Positions 55,478 through 64,000 of a DNA stretch of 64,000 nt are shown here, piece after piece. The DNA lies in NCBI GenBank assembly GCA_035559815.1, contig DATMAT010000012.1, positions 22,075 through 86,074 on the forward strand, written 5' to 3'. Positions within the stretch are counted from its first letter, which is position 1. The number at the start of each line of letters is the position of its first letter. The position numbers and the translations under genes were made by a program. Below the pieces are notes generated by a model, which worked only from the letters and a program-made list of their open reading frames with translations, did no database searches and was not told the DNA's origin. The DNA is from Thermodesulfobacteriota bacterium (GTDB taxonomy: Bacteria > Desulfobacterota_D > UBA1144 > Nemesobacterales > CSP1-2).

Positions 55478-55897
55478 TTGGAAAGAACGCTCTCTATAGT
55501 AAAACCAGACGGGGTCAGTAAAAATCTGGTTGGTGAAGTAATAAGGAGGTTCGAGAACGGGGGGCTTAGAGTAATTGCCCTTAAAATGGTAAATCTCACC
55601 AAGGCAGAAGCGGAGGGGTTCTACGCCGTTCACCGGGAAAGACCCTTCTTCCATAGTCTAACCGAGTTCATGTCCTCGGGGCCTTGTGTAGTAATGGTGC
55701 TTGAGGGGAAAAACGCCATATCCCGGGTACGGGAGACCATGGGTGCTACCGACCCGGAAAAGGCAGCCGCAGGTACTATCAGGAGAGACTTTGCCTCAAA
55801 CATAGAGAGAAATATAGTCCACGGCTCGGATTCTCCCGAATCTGCTTCATTCGAGATATGTTACTTCTTCAATTGCTTGGAGATATGTGAACGCTAG
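55478..55897 (+). CDS. ndk: Nucleoside-diphosphate kinase
   Basis: Transfers a phosphate from ATP to other nucleoside diphosphates through a phospho-histidine. The 139-residue protein is standard length and has [20 protein letters not shown] at the N-terminus, [28 protein letters not shown] and the active-site block [12 protein letters not shown] with the catalytic His. The start is a TTG with GGAGGG upstream. It is co-directional with the ligase gene but 113 bases away, so probably separate. Confidence 0.96.
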   Translation: MERTLSIVKPDGVSKNLVGEVIRRFENGGLRVIALKMVNLTKAEAEGFYAVHRERPFFHSLTEFMSSGPCVVMVLEGKNAISRVRETMGATDPEKAAAGTIRRDFASNIERNIVHGSDSPESASFEICYFFNCLEICER

Positions 55898-55966
55898 TCT
55901 TGATTCGTCGAGCTAAAAGAATGTTTAACTGCGGTTTAAAGTCAGAGCATCTACGTTTCTATAAAA

Positions 55967-56626
55967 ATGCGATTAAAGATACTTTTAATTACTACACTGG
56001 CCCTGATGGTGCTAGGGGTTGTAAATTTTCGAGGCACTATCTTAGAGTCGGTTGGCCAGTACCTTATAACCGAAGACCCTCTGGAAAAAGCCGATGCCAT
56101 TATCCTCTTGGGTGGTTCGGTCCCGGACAGAACCTTGGAAGCGATAGACATATACAAGGGGGGCTATGCCCCTTTAATAGTATTCACCATGGGCCCTAAA
56201 CCGGAGGGTTATGATGAGCTTACCAAGCGTGGGATCAAACTCGCCGAGGGACACGACTTTAGTAAATTGATAGCACTTAAATTGGGGGTACCCGAGTCCG
56301 ATTTAGTGATTATCGAGAAGAGAGCAGATAGCACCTACAGCGAACTAGAAATCATTTACGACGATTTCCTGAAGAAGAAAGGCATAAAATCCGTAATCCT
56401 GGTAACTTCCAAACCCCATTCAACCAGGGCTAGCATAATTTTTAATCATGTAACCCGTGGAGAGGTCAAATTAATCACCCGACCCTCAAAATATGACCGC
56501 TATGACCCCAAAAAGTGGTGGGCAGAGAGAGATTACAGGAGGCAAACCGTCTTCGAATATCAAAAGCTTCTTCATCACTACCTTTTTGACCTAGGAACCG
56601 AATCAAACCGAACCTCATCACCCTAA
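55967..56626 (+). CDS. YdcF/ElyC-family (DUF218) membrane-associated protein
   Basis: A 219-residue protein with an N-terminal hydrophobic segment (about 4-20, ILLITTLALMVLGVV). The DUF218 pattern follows: ADAIILLGGSVPDRTLEAIDIY and VIIEKRADSTYSELEIIYDDF, then SVILVTSKPHSTRASIIF. ElyC-type members affect envelope or undecaprenyl metabolism, but the chemistry is not established. Its 3' end overlaps the 3' end of lipB by 9 bases in convergent orientation. Confidence 0.85.
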   Translation: MRLKILLITTLALMVLGVVNFRGTILESVGQYLITEDPLEKADAIILLGGSVPDRTLEAIDIYKGGYAPLIVFTMGPKPEGYDELTKRGIKLAEGHDFSKLIALKLGVPESDLVIIEKRADSTYSELEIIYDDFLKKKGIKSVILVTSKPHSTRASIIFNHVTRGEVKLITRPSKYDRYDPKKWWAERDYRRQTVFEYQKLLHHYLFDLGTESNRTSSP

Positions 56627-57349
56627 TGGAAGGCCGTTCGTAGTCTTGATCGTGGTTTGGAATATTCTTCCAAACTCTTCGGCGAAGATGGGCACTACCT
56701 CTTTGACCGAGATCCCTTTTCCCAACGCTTTTTCCATCGAGGTCACGCCCATATCCCGAATACCGCAAGGAACTATGATGGAGAAATAGCTGAGGTCGGT
56801 ATTGACGTTCAACGAGAACCCGTGCATGGTCGTGGAATTTTTTACCTGTACACCGATTGCTGCAACCTTATCCCTTCCCACCCAAACACCGGGATATCCT
56901 TCAATCCTCTTCCCCTCTATGTTAAATCTGCCTAGAACGGCGATGAGCGCTTCTTCAAGAAGGTGGACATAAGACCGGACCCTCAGTTTAAAATCCCTAA
57001 TGTTAATTATAGGATAACCCACCAGTTGACCGGGACCGTGAAAGGTAACATCTCCGCCACGTCCGACCCGGTAAACCTCGATTCCCCGCGCTTTGAGCTC
57101 CTGCTCGGAAAAAAGAATATTGCTCTCCTTAGCAAATCTGCCCATGGTAATCACCGGCCGGTCGTGCTCAATGAGCAGTAAAAATCCCCTTTTCCCTTCA
57201 CCATTCGAGAGAACTATCCGGTGAAGCTCTCTCTGAATGTCGAGCCCGAACGAATAATCGGCCCGTTCCAGATAGAACCACTCCAGAGCATCACTCCGGC
57301 ACTCGGTCTTATCGGAATTGATTATAGTAGGGGAGTGTTTTTTATCCAA
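56618..57349 (-). CDS. lipB: Lipoyl(octanoyl) transferase
   Basis: Moves octanoate from acyl carrier protein to lipoyl domains. The 243-residue protein has VITMGRFAKESNILF and RGGDVTFHGPGQLVGYPIIN (family signature), HLLEEALIAVLGRFNIEG, GYPGVWVGRDKVAAIGVQV with the active-site lysine, and the catalytic Cys in IIVPCGIRDMGVTSM. The length is normal, with a slightly long N-terminus (the start is a TTG). No lipA is adjacent. Confidence 0.93.
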   Translation of the reverse strand: MDKKHSPTIINSDKTECRSDALEWFYLERADYSFGLDIQRELHRIVLSNGEGKRGFLLLIEHDRPVITMGRFAKESNILFSEQELKARGIEVYRVGRGGDVTFHGPGQLVGYPIINIRDFKLRVRSYVHLLEEALIAVLGRFNIEGKRIEGYPGVWVGRDKVAAIGVQVKNSTTMHGFSLNVNTDLSYFSIIVPCGIRDMGVTSMEKALGKGISVKEVVPIFAEEFGRIFQTTIKTTNGLPLG

Positions 57350-57400
57350 GCTTGTCCCGCCTAGTTAATTTGAATATAATGCTTCTTCAGAGTAAGACGA

Positions 57401-58399
57401 ATGAGAAAAGGTAACACCAATAGAATAAATTATATCGAATTAAACAAAAGAATCTCAAAAAACGAAATAAGTCCGGTTTATGTCTTCAGCGGAAACCAAG
57501 CCTACCCGATGGCCGAAGCCCTAGAAAACCTTAAGGCTAAAGTTCTCGGCCAGTCTTCTGATTTTAACCTCTCCATTTTTTTTGGAGATTCCGCCACGGC
57601 AAGAGACATAATCAATACAGCCCGGACCCATCCCATGCTCTATAAAATGAGGCTGGTTACGGTCAAGGGGGCAGACAAGCTCTCCTCCCATGAGCTCAAG
57701 TTACTGGAGGAATACCTCTCTCAGCCTAGCCCCTTTACCTGTCTGGTTTTGACCTTTACCGAAGAGAAGAAACTGAGCCTGGGAGACAAGGAACATGTAG
57801 TTTTCGTCGACTTCACCCTGAACACAAATGAATTACGCAAGGTAATAAAGGATGATGTCAAAAAGTCGGGTTATGATATCACCGGGGAGGCTATCGAGAC
57901 CCTGGTCTCACTGGTTGGAGAGGACCTGCAGGATATTCATACCGAGACCGAAAAGCTTAAGCTGCTCACGATGGATAAAAAGAGGATCGAGGCCGTGGAT
58001 GTGGAGAGGTTAACGGAAAAAGTCCGATTTGAAGACGTATTCCAGTTGACAAACGCCGTATTAAACAAGGATAAAAAAAGGGCGCTAAAAATACTTTTGG
58101 ACCTTGAGTCAAAAAACGAGGAGCCTATTTCTGTATTGAACGCTTTAAGCAGGCGATTCCGGCTGCTCTGGAAGGCAAAAGAACTCTTGGAGGAAAAGGC
58201 GAGCCAAAGCACCATCTTGAAAGAGCTCAAGGTTTCTCCCGGTGCGCTTTTCTACATAAGACAGGAGGTACAGAGCCTCCATTACCAGGACATGAAACGT
58301 ATTAACATAATTCTTAGCGAGGTAGACGGTAAACTCAAGAGGAGTTATGCTCCCAGAAACATGAGCCTGACCAAGCTTGTTCTGGAACTTTGCAAATAG
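57401..58399 (+). CDS. holA: DNA polymerase III subunit delta
   Basis: Clamp-loader subunit that opens the beta clamp. The 332-residue protein has the delta-family pattern: YVFSGNQAYPMAEALENL (like the delta domain I start), FNLSIFFGDSATARDIINTARTHPML, VTVKGADKL, ALKILLDLESKNEEPISVLNAL and QEVQSLHYQDMKRINIILSEVDGKLKRS near the C-terminus. No zinc module is expected. It is convergent with rpsT, 27 bases away. Confidence 0.9.
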   Translation: MRKGNTNRINYIELNKRISKNEISPVYVFSGNQAYPMAEALENLKAKVLGQSSDFNLSIFFGDSATARDIINTARTHPMLYKMRLVTVKGADKLSSHELKLLEEYLSQPSPFTCLVLTFTEEKKLSLGDKEHVVFVDFTLNTNELRKVIKDDVKKSGYDITGEAIETLVSLVGEDLQDIHTETEKLKLLTMDKKRIEAVDVERLTEKVRFEDVFQLTNAVLNKDKKRALKILLDLESKNEEPISVLNALSRRFRLLWKAKELLEEKASQSTILKELKVSPGALFYIRQEVQSLHYQDMKRINIILSEVDGKLKRSYAPRNMSLTKLVLELCK

Positions 58400-58426
58400 T
58401 TTAAATTCTGTAGGGTGTGGTTGGGG

Positions 58427-58708
58427 CTAGGTTGACGGGCTTTTCTCTAGCTCGAAAACCCTTTTTGACAGGCGGCCGATGCTTCTCGACGCTGTTTTTT
58501 TATGGATAATGCCCTTTGAAGCAGCCTTATCCAGGGCTGCAATCGTCGTCTTTAAAAATTCCTTCGATTTCGCCAAGTCCTTTTCTTCTATCGCCGAATT
58601 CAGGTCCTTCGCGAGCGACTTCAGGGTAGAGCGTACATGCATGTTTCTAGCTTTCCTCTTCAAGCTCTGGCGATGCTTCTTTATTGCTGAACGGATTCTT
58701 TTGGCCAT
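58427..58708 (-). CDS. rpsT: 30S ribosomal protein S20
   Basis: Helical basic protein of the small ribosomal subunit, 93 residues. MAKRIRSAIKKHRQSLKRKARN begins the family pattern, KEFLKTTIAALDKAASKGIIHKKTASRSIGRLSKRV ends it. Genes for S20 often stand alone as here. A consensus -35 lies about 60 bases upstream and the gene is divergent from the transaldolase gene. Confidence 0.95.
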   Translation of the reverse strand: MAKRIRSAIKKHRQSLKRKARNMHVRSTLKSLAKDLNSAIEEKDLAKSKEFLKTTIAALDKAASKGIIHKKTASRSIGRLSKRVFELEKSPST

Positions 58709-58742
58709 CTCGGTACTCCCAATTCCTCGAAATCAGTGCAGA

Positions 58743-58771
58743 TATTTTGCCGGTATTAAGGGATTTGTCAA
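58743..58771 (-). promoter_or_regulatory. Candidate promoter of rpsT
   Basis: Minus strand TTGACA (58766-58771) with AAAATA (58743-58748) after 17 bases or AAATAT after 18. The -35 is perfect and the -10 weak. It is 35 bases before the ATG. Confidence 0.45.
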
Positions 58772-58812
58772 ATTTTTACGTGACCATCTCACTTAAACCT
58801 CGAACCAAATTA

Positions 58813-58840
58813 TGGTATAGTCCAGTTTTAACTTAGGAGG
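58813..58840 (+). promoter_or_regulatory. Extended -10 and ribosome site of the transaldolase gene
   Basis: TGG (58813-58815, offset one base) precedes TATAGT (58816-58821), the same TTATGGTATA wording as at the ligase promoter. AGGAGG (58835-58840) is 7 bases before ATG 58848. Confidence 0.45.
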
Positions 58841-58847
58841 TCCCGAT

Positions 58848-59498
58848 ATGAAATTCTTCCTGGACACGGCTAACCTGGATGAAATAAGAGATGCAGCCAG
58901 CTATGGGGTGTTAGACGGAGTCACAACCAACCCGACACTGGTGGCAAAAGAGGGGGAACAGAGAGAGTTTAAAGAACTGGTGAGGGAAATATGCGAGATA
59001 GTGAACGGCCCGGTGAGCGCCGAGGTGATAAGCACCGATATAGAAAGGATGCTCGACGAAGCAAGGGAGCTGGCCGATATACATCCCCATGTAGTGGTTA
59101 AAATGCCCCTGACCGAAGACGGTATAAAGGCAACCAAAAGGGTCTCGGATGAAGGAATTCGGGTAAACGTCACACTGGTCTTCTCTCCTTCCCAGGCCCT
59201 TATCGCCGCAAAGGCAGGAGCCGCTTACGTAAGCCCTTTTGTGGGAAGGCTTGACGACGTTTCAAACATCGGAATGGATATAGTGAGAGACATCATCCAA
59301 ATTTATAAAAACTATGATTATCCCACCGAGGTCCTGGTCGCAAGCGTGCGCCACCCCATTCACGTGGTGGAGGCAGCGAAGGTTGGCGCCCATGTTGCTA
59401 CCATGCCGTATAAAATATTCAAGCAACTGGTGAAGCACCCGCTCACCGATGTGGGACTGGAAAGGTTCTTAGCCGATTGGAAAAACCTAAAGAAGTGA
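58848..59498 (+). CDS. tal: Transaldolase, small (TalC/fructose-6-phosphate aldolase-like) type
   Basis: Pentose-phosphate pathway enzyme of 216 residues, the short single-barrel type. [35 protein letters not shown] opening, Schiff-base lysine in [15 protein letters not shown], then [32 protein letters not shown] and [23 protein letters not shown]. These are characteristic. Whether it acts as transaldolase or fructose-6-phosphate aldolase is not decided by the sequence, but transaldolase is the usual activity in this subgroup. AGGAGG lies 7 bases before ATG. It is convergent with tlyA. Confidence 0.92.
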   Translation: MKFFLDTANLDEIRDAASYGVLDGVTTNPTLVAKEGEQREFKELVREICEIVNGPVSAEVISTDIERMLDEARELADIHPHVVVKMPLTEDGIKATKRVSDEGIRVNVTLVFSPSQALIAAKAGAAYVSPFVGRLDDVSNIGMDIVRDIIQIYKNYDYPTEVLVASVRHPIHVVEAAKVGAHVATMPYKIFKQLVKHPLTDVGLERFLADWKNLKK

Positions 59499-59560
59499 AG
59501 GATTTTCAAGTTCAGAGTTCAGAGTAAATGATTGATTGTAATTCTTTAACTCTAAACTCA

Positions 59561-60328
59561 TTACTCTAAACCCTTAACTGATAAAATCCCCGCCACTAAA
59601 AACTCCTTATTCCCGTCGGCTCCGAGTATGGGAGAAGGAATAACCCCCAAGACCTTAAAATTTTGTTCCTTCAAGAAAACCACAATCTTGTCCACAACCT
59701 CTTTGTGTTTAGCTTCATCCCTCACAATACCCCCCTTACCCACCTCTCCTTTCCCCACCTCAAACTGGGGTTTTATCAAGGAAATCAGGGTTCCACCCGG
59801 TTTGAGTAATCCTGCCGCCGCCGGGATTATCTTGGTCAAAGAAATAAAAGAAACATCTATGGTCACGATATCCACCAGCTCACCTATATCCTCGGGCCTT
59901 AAATAGCGGGCGTTAATCCTTTCCTTAACCACCACCCTCCGGTCCTGTCTGAGCTTCCAATCAAGCTGTCCATACCCGACGTCAACCGCATATACGATCG
60001 TTGCGCCCAGTCGAAGAAGGCAATCCGTAAACCCGCCGGTAGAAGCGCCTATATCCAGTGCTACCTTGCCTCGAACATCGACCTTAAACTCCCTAAGAGC
60101 GGCTTCGAGTTTAACCCCTCCCCGGCTCACATAAGCTGAAACCGGTTCATTGACCGAGATAGAAGAATCCTCTTTAACCATCGTTCCGGCTTTATCCACC
60201 CGTGCGCCGTCGACAAACACGTACCCGGACATGATTAGTGAAAGCGCTCTAGACCTGGAGGAAACCAGACCCCTCTTAACCAGTAACGTATCAATTCTTT
60301 CCCTTTGCTTAATACTTCCGACCCCCAA
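59561..60328 (-). CDS. tlyA: TlyA-family rRNA (cytidine-2'-O)-methyltransferase/hemolysin-like protein
   Basis: A 255-residue protein with an S4 RNA-binding domain at about 8-65 (RIDTLLVKRGLVSSRSRALSLI and GYVFVDGARVDKAG). The FtsJ-like methyltransferase follows: ALDIGASTGGFTDCLL (SAM site), YAVDVGYGQLDWKLRQD, and LISLIKPQFEVGKGEVGKGGIV. TlyA methylates rRNA in the species studied. Its start overlaps the ispA stop by 20 bases. The order xseB-ispA-tlyA is common in bacteria, often followed by dxs, which is absent here. Confidence 0.92.
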   Translation of the reverse strand: MGVGSIKQRERIDTLLVKRGLVSSRSRALSLIMSGYVFVDGARVDKAGTMVKEDSSISVNEPVSAYVSRGGVKLEAALREFKVDVRGKVALDIGASTGGFTDCLLRLGATIVYAVDVGYGQLDWKLRQDRRVVVKERINARYLRPEDIGELVDIVTIDVSFISLTKIIPAAAGLLKPGGTLISLIKPQFEVGKGEVGKGGIVRDEAKHKEVVDKIVVFLKEQNFKVLGVIPSPILGADGNKEFLVAGILSVKGLE

Positions 60329-61205
60329 GATGTAAGGCTATTTGTCTGAGAGGCTCGGCCCTATGGTCAAAGTCCCTCAAGTCCTCCACCGCCTCCTCGG
60401 TAAGCTCTCGAGCCAGCCTTTTTGATTTCTCCGTCCCGAGCAATCCCGGATAAGTCGCCTTTTTCTTGCGAGCATCCGTTCCCCTGCCCTTTCCGATCTC
60501 GGCGCCGCCTTCAACATTGAGAATATCGTCTATGATCTGAAAAGATAAGCCAATGCATCTAGCGTAGTTTCGAAGAGAGGAGAGTTCTTTTTCATTTGCG
60601 CCACCGATTCTGGAACCAGACACCACAGAGGCCTCGATTAAAGACCCCGTTTTTAACGAATGCATCCTCTCGACCAGCTCAAGGGTCACTTCCTCCCTCC
60701 CTTCCAGTGCCAGGTCGAGTGCCTGCCCGTTCACCATACCTTGAGACCCAACCGCCCTAGAGATATCCCTTATCACCTCGAGGACTAAAGCGGGGCTCAG
60801 GCCGTTTAAAATACACTGGTTAGTGATTATGAAAAAAGCATCGGTGAGTAGGGCATCCCCGGCCAGGATAGCTAAAGCCTCTCCAAAAACGCTATGATTG
60901 GTCGGCACCCCGCGCCGTAGCGAATCGTCATCCATCGACGGAAGGTCGTCGTGAATCAGAGAATAGGTATGGATCATCTCTATTGCGCAGGCCACCGGAA
61001 GGATTTCCTCGACTGCGCCGCCGACCGCTTCCCCAGCCGCAATGCAAAGTATAGGTCTTAGCCTTTTACCGCCGGCCATAATGCTGTAGCACATCGAATC
61101 ATGCAACCGGGTTTCCGGAGTGGCAGAATCGAGGAGAAGCCGAGACAGTGTCTCATCTACTATTTTTTTCCTGCTCGACAGGTACGCTTCAATATCGAAT
61201 TCCAT
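60309..61205 (-). CDS. ispA: Polyprenyl synthetase (farnesyl/geranylgeranyl diphosphate synthase)
   Basis: Prenyl chain elongation from isopentenyl diphosphate. The 298-residue all-helical protein has GGKRLRPILCIAAGEAVGG, the first aspartate-rich motif LIHDDLPSMDDD and the second QIIDDILN. IspA-type enzymes are this length. The product supplies isoprenoids, including the lipid carrier used by the polysaccharide locus. It lies 4 bases after xseB. Confidence 0.95.
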   Translation of the reverse strand: MEFDIEAYLSSRKKIVDETLSRLLLDSATPETRLHDSMCYSIMAGGKRLRPILCIAAGEAVGGAVEEILPVACAIEMIHTYSLIHDDLPSMDDDSLRRGVPTNHSVFGEALAILAGDALLTDAFFIITNQCILNGLSPALVLEVIRDISRAVGSQGMVNGQALDLALEGREEVTLELVERMHSLKTGSLIEASVVSGSRIGGANEKELSSLRNYARCIGLSFQIIDDILNVEGGAEIGKGRGTDARKKKATYPGLLGTEKSKRLARELTEEAVEDLRDFDHRAEPLRQIALHLGGRKY

Positions 61206-61209
61206 ATAA

Positions 61210-61431
61210 CTACTCTTCCGAATCGAAATCCTTCGGCAATATCTGGCCGTCTGCGTTCTCGACCAGGATTTGAACTCTTTTCTCTACCTCGTTAAGTTTT
61301 TTATGGCAGAAGGTTATCAGTTCTACGCCTTTTTCAAAAACGGAAAGTGATTCTTCAAGCGATACATTTCCGCTCTCTAGCTTATCGATGATCGCCTTAA
61401 GTTCTTCAACAGCATCCTCGAACGATTTCAT
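61210..61431 (-). CDS. xseB: Exodeoxyribonuclease VII small subunit
   Basis: A 73-residue two-helix protein, partner of XseA in single-strand DNA degradation. FEDAVEELKAIIDKLESGNVSLEESLSVFEKGVEL is the family core. It starts the xseB-ispA-tlyA operon. No xseA is present in the window. Confidence 0.94.
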   Translation of the reverse strand: MKSFEDAVEELKAIIDKLESGNVSLEESLSVFEKGVELITFCHKKLNEVEKRVQILVENADGQILPKDFDSEE

Positions 61432-61617
61432 GAAGTTATATTTTAGCCTCCCCCCCTAAAGTGCACAAGGATATTATTATCCCTGTTCTTTCATGTTTTC
61501 TGCTTCTACAGCTATATTAATTAAACCAGACAGGTATTATAAATAAAATGTAGTACTTGCTGCATCCGCAGCTTCTTAGTATTCATAAAATAATTCGATC
61601 CTAAGGATATAAAACTT

Positions 61618-63771
61618 ATGGAAGTCTTTACCGCCGCACCTCACCATGACGTGCTTACTCTGGTAATTCAGGTCTCTATACTTCTCTTCACCGCAAGAGC
61701 TCTGGGCGAATTAGCGCAAAGGCTAGGTCAGCCTGCAGTAATCGGAGAAATTCTAGCCGGTATCGTGCTTGGCCCTTCCCTTCTCAGCGGCTTCTTCCCA
61801 TTCATCGGGGAATGGTTAGTACCTCAAACAAAAGTACAAGGCTACTTACTCGAAGTTGTCAGTATGATTGGCGTAATGTTTTTACTACTGATCACCGGAC
61901 TCGAAACTGACCTTGCACTTATACGTCGACATGCCAGGACCGCACTCGGAGCCGCAGGCGGCGGTCTTATCGTTCCCTTTGCCACCGGCTTTCTGTTAGG
62001 CCTTTACCTACCCGATTTTTTGCTTGCAGACCCCGAACAACGATTGGTCTTCGCCCTTTTCATTGCCGCAGCCATGTCAATTTCCGCAATTCCAGTGATC
62101 GCAAAGGTGCTGATAGACCTCAATCTAATGAGACGTGACATAGGTCAAACTATTATTGCGGCAGGAATGGTTGACGACACCACCGCCTGGATAGTGCTCT
62201 CGATTATAATAGGGTTAGCCAGCGGCGAGGCTGTAAGCACCATCACAGCGCTTCAGTCAATCGGCAAAGTAGCTTGCTTTCTAGTTCTCAGCTTCACAGC
62301 CGGTCGATGGCTGGTCAAGAGATTACTCAACTTCGTGCAGGATGAGGTGGTTAGTCCTTACAAGCTCCTGACTCTTGTAATAATCCTTACTTTCGCATGG
62401 GGCGCAATCACTCAGGCAATAGGCTTAGAGGCGCTATTCGGTGCCTTTATTATGGGTATTATTTTCGGTCAGATGCCCAGGTTGCCAGACTCGGTTCATC
62501 AAACGATACAAAGCATTGCACTTGGAATCTTTGCCCCCATTTTTTTCGCTGTTGCCGGACTTAAAGTAAATCTGGTAAGACTGCTTGATCCAACCCTCAT
62601 AGCCATCGGACTCCTGGTCATTTTTATAGCCTGTTTTGGAAAAATTGTTGGCACCTATATAGGTGGACGCACCATAGCGAAACGTGACCCTTGGACTTCG
62701 CTCAGCCTTGGTGCTGCTCTTAATGCCCGAGGCGCTATGGAGATTATTATCGCCACTATCGGACTTACTCTGGGAATACTCAGCCAGGATATGTTCTCGA
62801 TAATAGTGCTCATGGCAATGGCCACGTCGCTGATGGCACCGCCGGCCTTACGCTGGGTTCTTAAACAGGTAGAGCCCGAAGAGGAAGAGCTCGAGCGCCT
62901 GCGTAGAGAGGAGTTGGCCAAGGGAAGTCTCGTAGCGAGCATTCACCGGGTTCTACTGCCAATAAGGAGGCGAGAAGGGGAGAGTGGTTCAATTCAAACG
63001 ATAGAAGCCCGCATCTTGGAAAAGATGGGGGCTAAAACCAACTTGTCCGTCACGTTGCTTAACATAGCCGAGCCAGGGGGAAAAGCTAAAAGTACAGAGT
63101 TTTTAGACCAGCTAAGCCGTCTATTCTCACAGAAAGAATTAGTAAAAAAGGTTGTAGAAGGGGATAAACCCGCGGATATAATCCTGGACGAGGCTAAAAA
63201 AGATTACGACCTCATGGTCTTGGGAGCCTCGGAGCGGAACAGGAACTCGGAGACCTTATTTACTCCGTTAGTCGATTATCTGGTCAGGTTATCCCCCTGT
63301 GCTACCATGGTGGTACACGGTCAACGCATCCAGGAAGACTGGCTTCCTAACCGAATTTTAGTGCCTACCAACGGCACGGTTGCGGCAAAGCACGCTGCGG
63401 AGATTGGCTTCTCGCTGGCCTCATCCGGCGATGAGGACGTGGTTATTCTCAACGTGGTAGTGCAAGAAAAAGACACCTGGCACTATGACATTTACAGCGG
63501 CGCACTCGAACGCAGGCTGGGAATCGCCCATCAGATTGTAGAAGAGCTTCGTCAACTAGGTGAATCCAGGGGAGTATTAACTGTAGCCGACGTAAGAGTC
63601 GGCCCCGACCCTGAGACTGTTATCATGGATGTTGTCAACAAGGAAAGAATCGACCTAATTATCCTGGGAACCGCCATTCGCCCTGGCTCAGACCGGCTCT
63701 TCCTGGGACCAAGGGTAGAACGCATCCTGAAAAATGCACCCTGTCCGGTAATTTTGATAAACATATCTTAA
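61618..63771 (+). CDS. CPA2-family cation/proton antiporter with two universal-stress (UspA) domains
   Basis: A 717-residue inner-membrane protein. Residues about 15-415 form roughly 12 helices of a monovalent cation:H+ antiporter-2: GQPAVIGEILAGIVLGPSLL, LLLITGLETDLALI, MSISAIPVIAKVLIDL and VDDTTAWIVL with the paired acidic residues. A charged linker leads to two UspA domains (about 440-575 and 580-717). The second ends in ILGTAIRPGSDRLFLGPRVERIL, a nucleotide-binding-like pattern. UspA fusions are thought to couple transport to stress signals or ATP. AAGGAT precedes the ATG. It stands alone. Confidence 0.9.
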   Translation: MEVFTAAPHHDVLTLVIQVSILLFTARALGELAQRLGQPAVIGEILAGIVLGPSLLSGFFPFIGEWLVPQTKVQGYLLEVVSMIGVMFLLLITGLETDLALIRRHARTALGAAGGGLIVPFATGFLLGLYLPDFLLADPEQRLVFALFIAAAMSISAIPVIAKVLIDLNLMRRDIGQTIIAAGMVDDTTAWIVLSIIIGLASGEAVSTITALQSIGKVACFLVLSFTAGRWLVKRLLNFVQDEVVSPYKLLTLVIILTFAWGAITQAIGLEALFGAFIMGIIFGQMPRLPDSVHQTIQSIALGIFAPIFFAVAGLKVNLVRLLDPTLIAIGLLVIFIACFGKIVGTYIGGRTIAKRDPWTSLSLGAALNARGAMEIIIATIGLTLGILSQDMFSIIVLMAMATSLMAPPALRWVLKQVEPEEEELERLRREELAKGSLVASIHRVLLPIRRREGESGSIQTIEARILEKMGAKTNLSVTLLNIAEPGGKAKSTEFLDQLSRLFSQKELVKKVVEGDKPADIILDEAKKDYDLMVLGASERNRNSETLFTPLVDYLVRLSPCATMVVHGQRIQEDWLPNRILVPTNGTVAAKHAAEIGFSLASSGDEDVVILNVVVQEKDTWHYDIYSGALERRLGIAHQIVEELRQLGESRGVLTVADVRVGPDPETVIMDVVNKERIDLIILGTAIRPGSDRLFLGPRVERILKNAPCPVILINIS

Positions 63772-63849
63772 TGTTAAAAAGCCGGACCCTGGGTATTGAG
63801 TTACAAGATATTCATACCACTTATTGAAAGGCAACTACTAGTTAGTTCA

Positions 63850-64000
63850 TAAGTAAGTGGACATTTTATGTTATTTGTGTTATATTTCTGGCATGAAGAG
63901 ACAAGATGCCAGGACGTTGGATCATAAGACTTTGGAAGCCATACGGGTTCGGGCTGTTCAGCGGGTTCAGAGCGGGGAGAGTCCAGAAGTAGTTATCAAG
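63850..64000 (+). mobile_element. Left part of an IS630-type insertion sequence (cut by window edge)
   Basis: The N-terminus of an IS630-type transposase begins at 63893. The bases before it (TAAGTAAGTGGACATTTTATG from 63851) are a candidate terminal inverted repeat. The right end and the second repeat are outside the window, so the boundary is approximate. Confidence 0.45.
63893..64000 (+). CDS. IS630-family transposase, N-terminal 36 residues (3' end outside window)
   Basis: The frame begins MKRQDARTLDHKTLEAIRVR and continues AVQRVQSGESPEVVIK, matching the N-terminal helix-turn-helix of IS630/winged-helix transposases, which binds the element ends. The catalytic domain lies beyond the right edge, so whether the gene is intact is unknown. 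The motif is recognised by eye. Confidence 0.7.
   Translation, partial: MKRQDARTLDHKTLEAIRVRAVQRVQSGESPEVVIK

Overview
The window is bacterial chromosome from a Gram-negative (diderm) organism. Wza/Wzc-type exopolysaccharide export genes, IHF-beta, SecG, LipB and a 7Fe ferredoxin point to a deltaproteobacterium-like or candidate-phylum diderm (for example a Dadabacteria or Desulfobacterota relative). That placement is inference from gene content only. No rRNA or tRNA gene was recognised.

Layout. (1) 1-6.4 kb is core housekeeping: a truncated radical SAM gene, a 7Fe ferredoxin with its own terminator, a tight minus-strand operon aminotransferase-pgk-tpiA-secG, rpmB, def and an IHF-beta-like gene with a consensus promoter. 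(2) 6.4-16.2 kb is looser and accessory in character: a small excisionase-like HTH protein, two unrecognised proteins, uvrC, a tyrosine recombinase, a HerA-like ATPase, a PA0069-type radical SAM protein, a decayed GNAT acetyltransferase and a pyruvoyl-dependent arginine decarboxylase. Intergenic gaps here are long. (3) 16.3-20.6 kb is proA-rpoD-recN on the minus strand. (4) 20.8-53.6 kb is a large exopolysaccharide locus of about 33 kb, all on the minus strand, ending in a clear terminator at 20.75 kb. It starts with a FecR-like protein, Wza and Wzc. A DivIVA-like coiled coil, a TPR protein with a lectin-like domain and a J-domain/LysM fusion follow. Then come tailoring enzymes (sulfotransferase, acyltransferase, DegT aminotransferase), glycosyltransferases, a flippase, a polymerase, a run of methyltransferases, a membrane-anchored beta-helix protein, the initiating sugar-phosphate transferase, a carbamoyltransferase and the GDP-fucose genes gmd and fcl. 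An O-antigen ligase/polymerase is divergently transcribed at 53.9 kb. (5) 55.5-63.8 kb returns to housekeeping: ndk, a YdcF-like protein, lipB, holA, rpsT, transaldolase, tlyA-ispA-xseB and a CPA2 antiporter with universal-stress domains. The right edge cuts the start of an IS630-type transposase.

How the genes fit together. The locus appears to build a fucose-containing polysaccharide by a Wzx/Wzy-like route: initiation on the lipid carrier (25.3 kb), chain assembly by at least four glycosyltransferases, flipping (38.4 kb), polymerisation (36.9 kb or 53.9 kb) and export through Wza/Wzc. The polymer is probably decorated by methyl, carbamoyl, sulfate and acyl groups.

Most notable observations: palindromic AGTACT elements in two intergenic regions of the locus that look like shared operators; a J-domain-TM-LysM-NTF2-like fusion; six exact-length 29-residue repeats in a DivIVA-like protein inside the export operon; and a phosphoglycerate kinase whose nucleotide site departs from consensus at several normally invariant positions.
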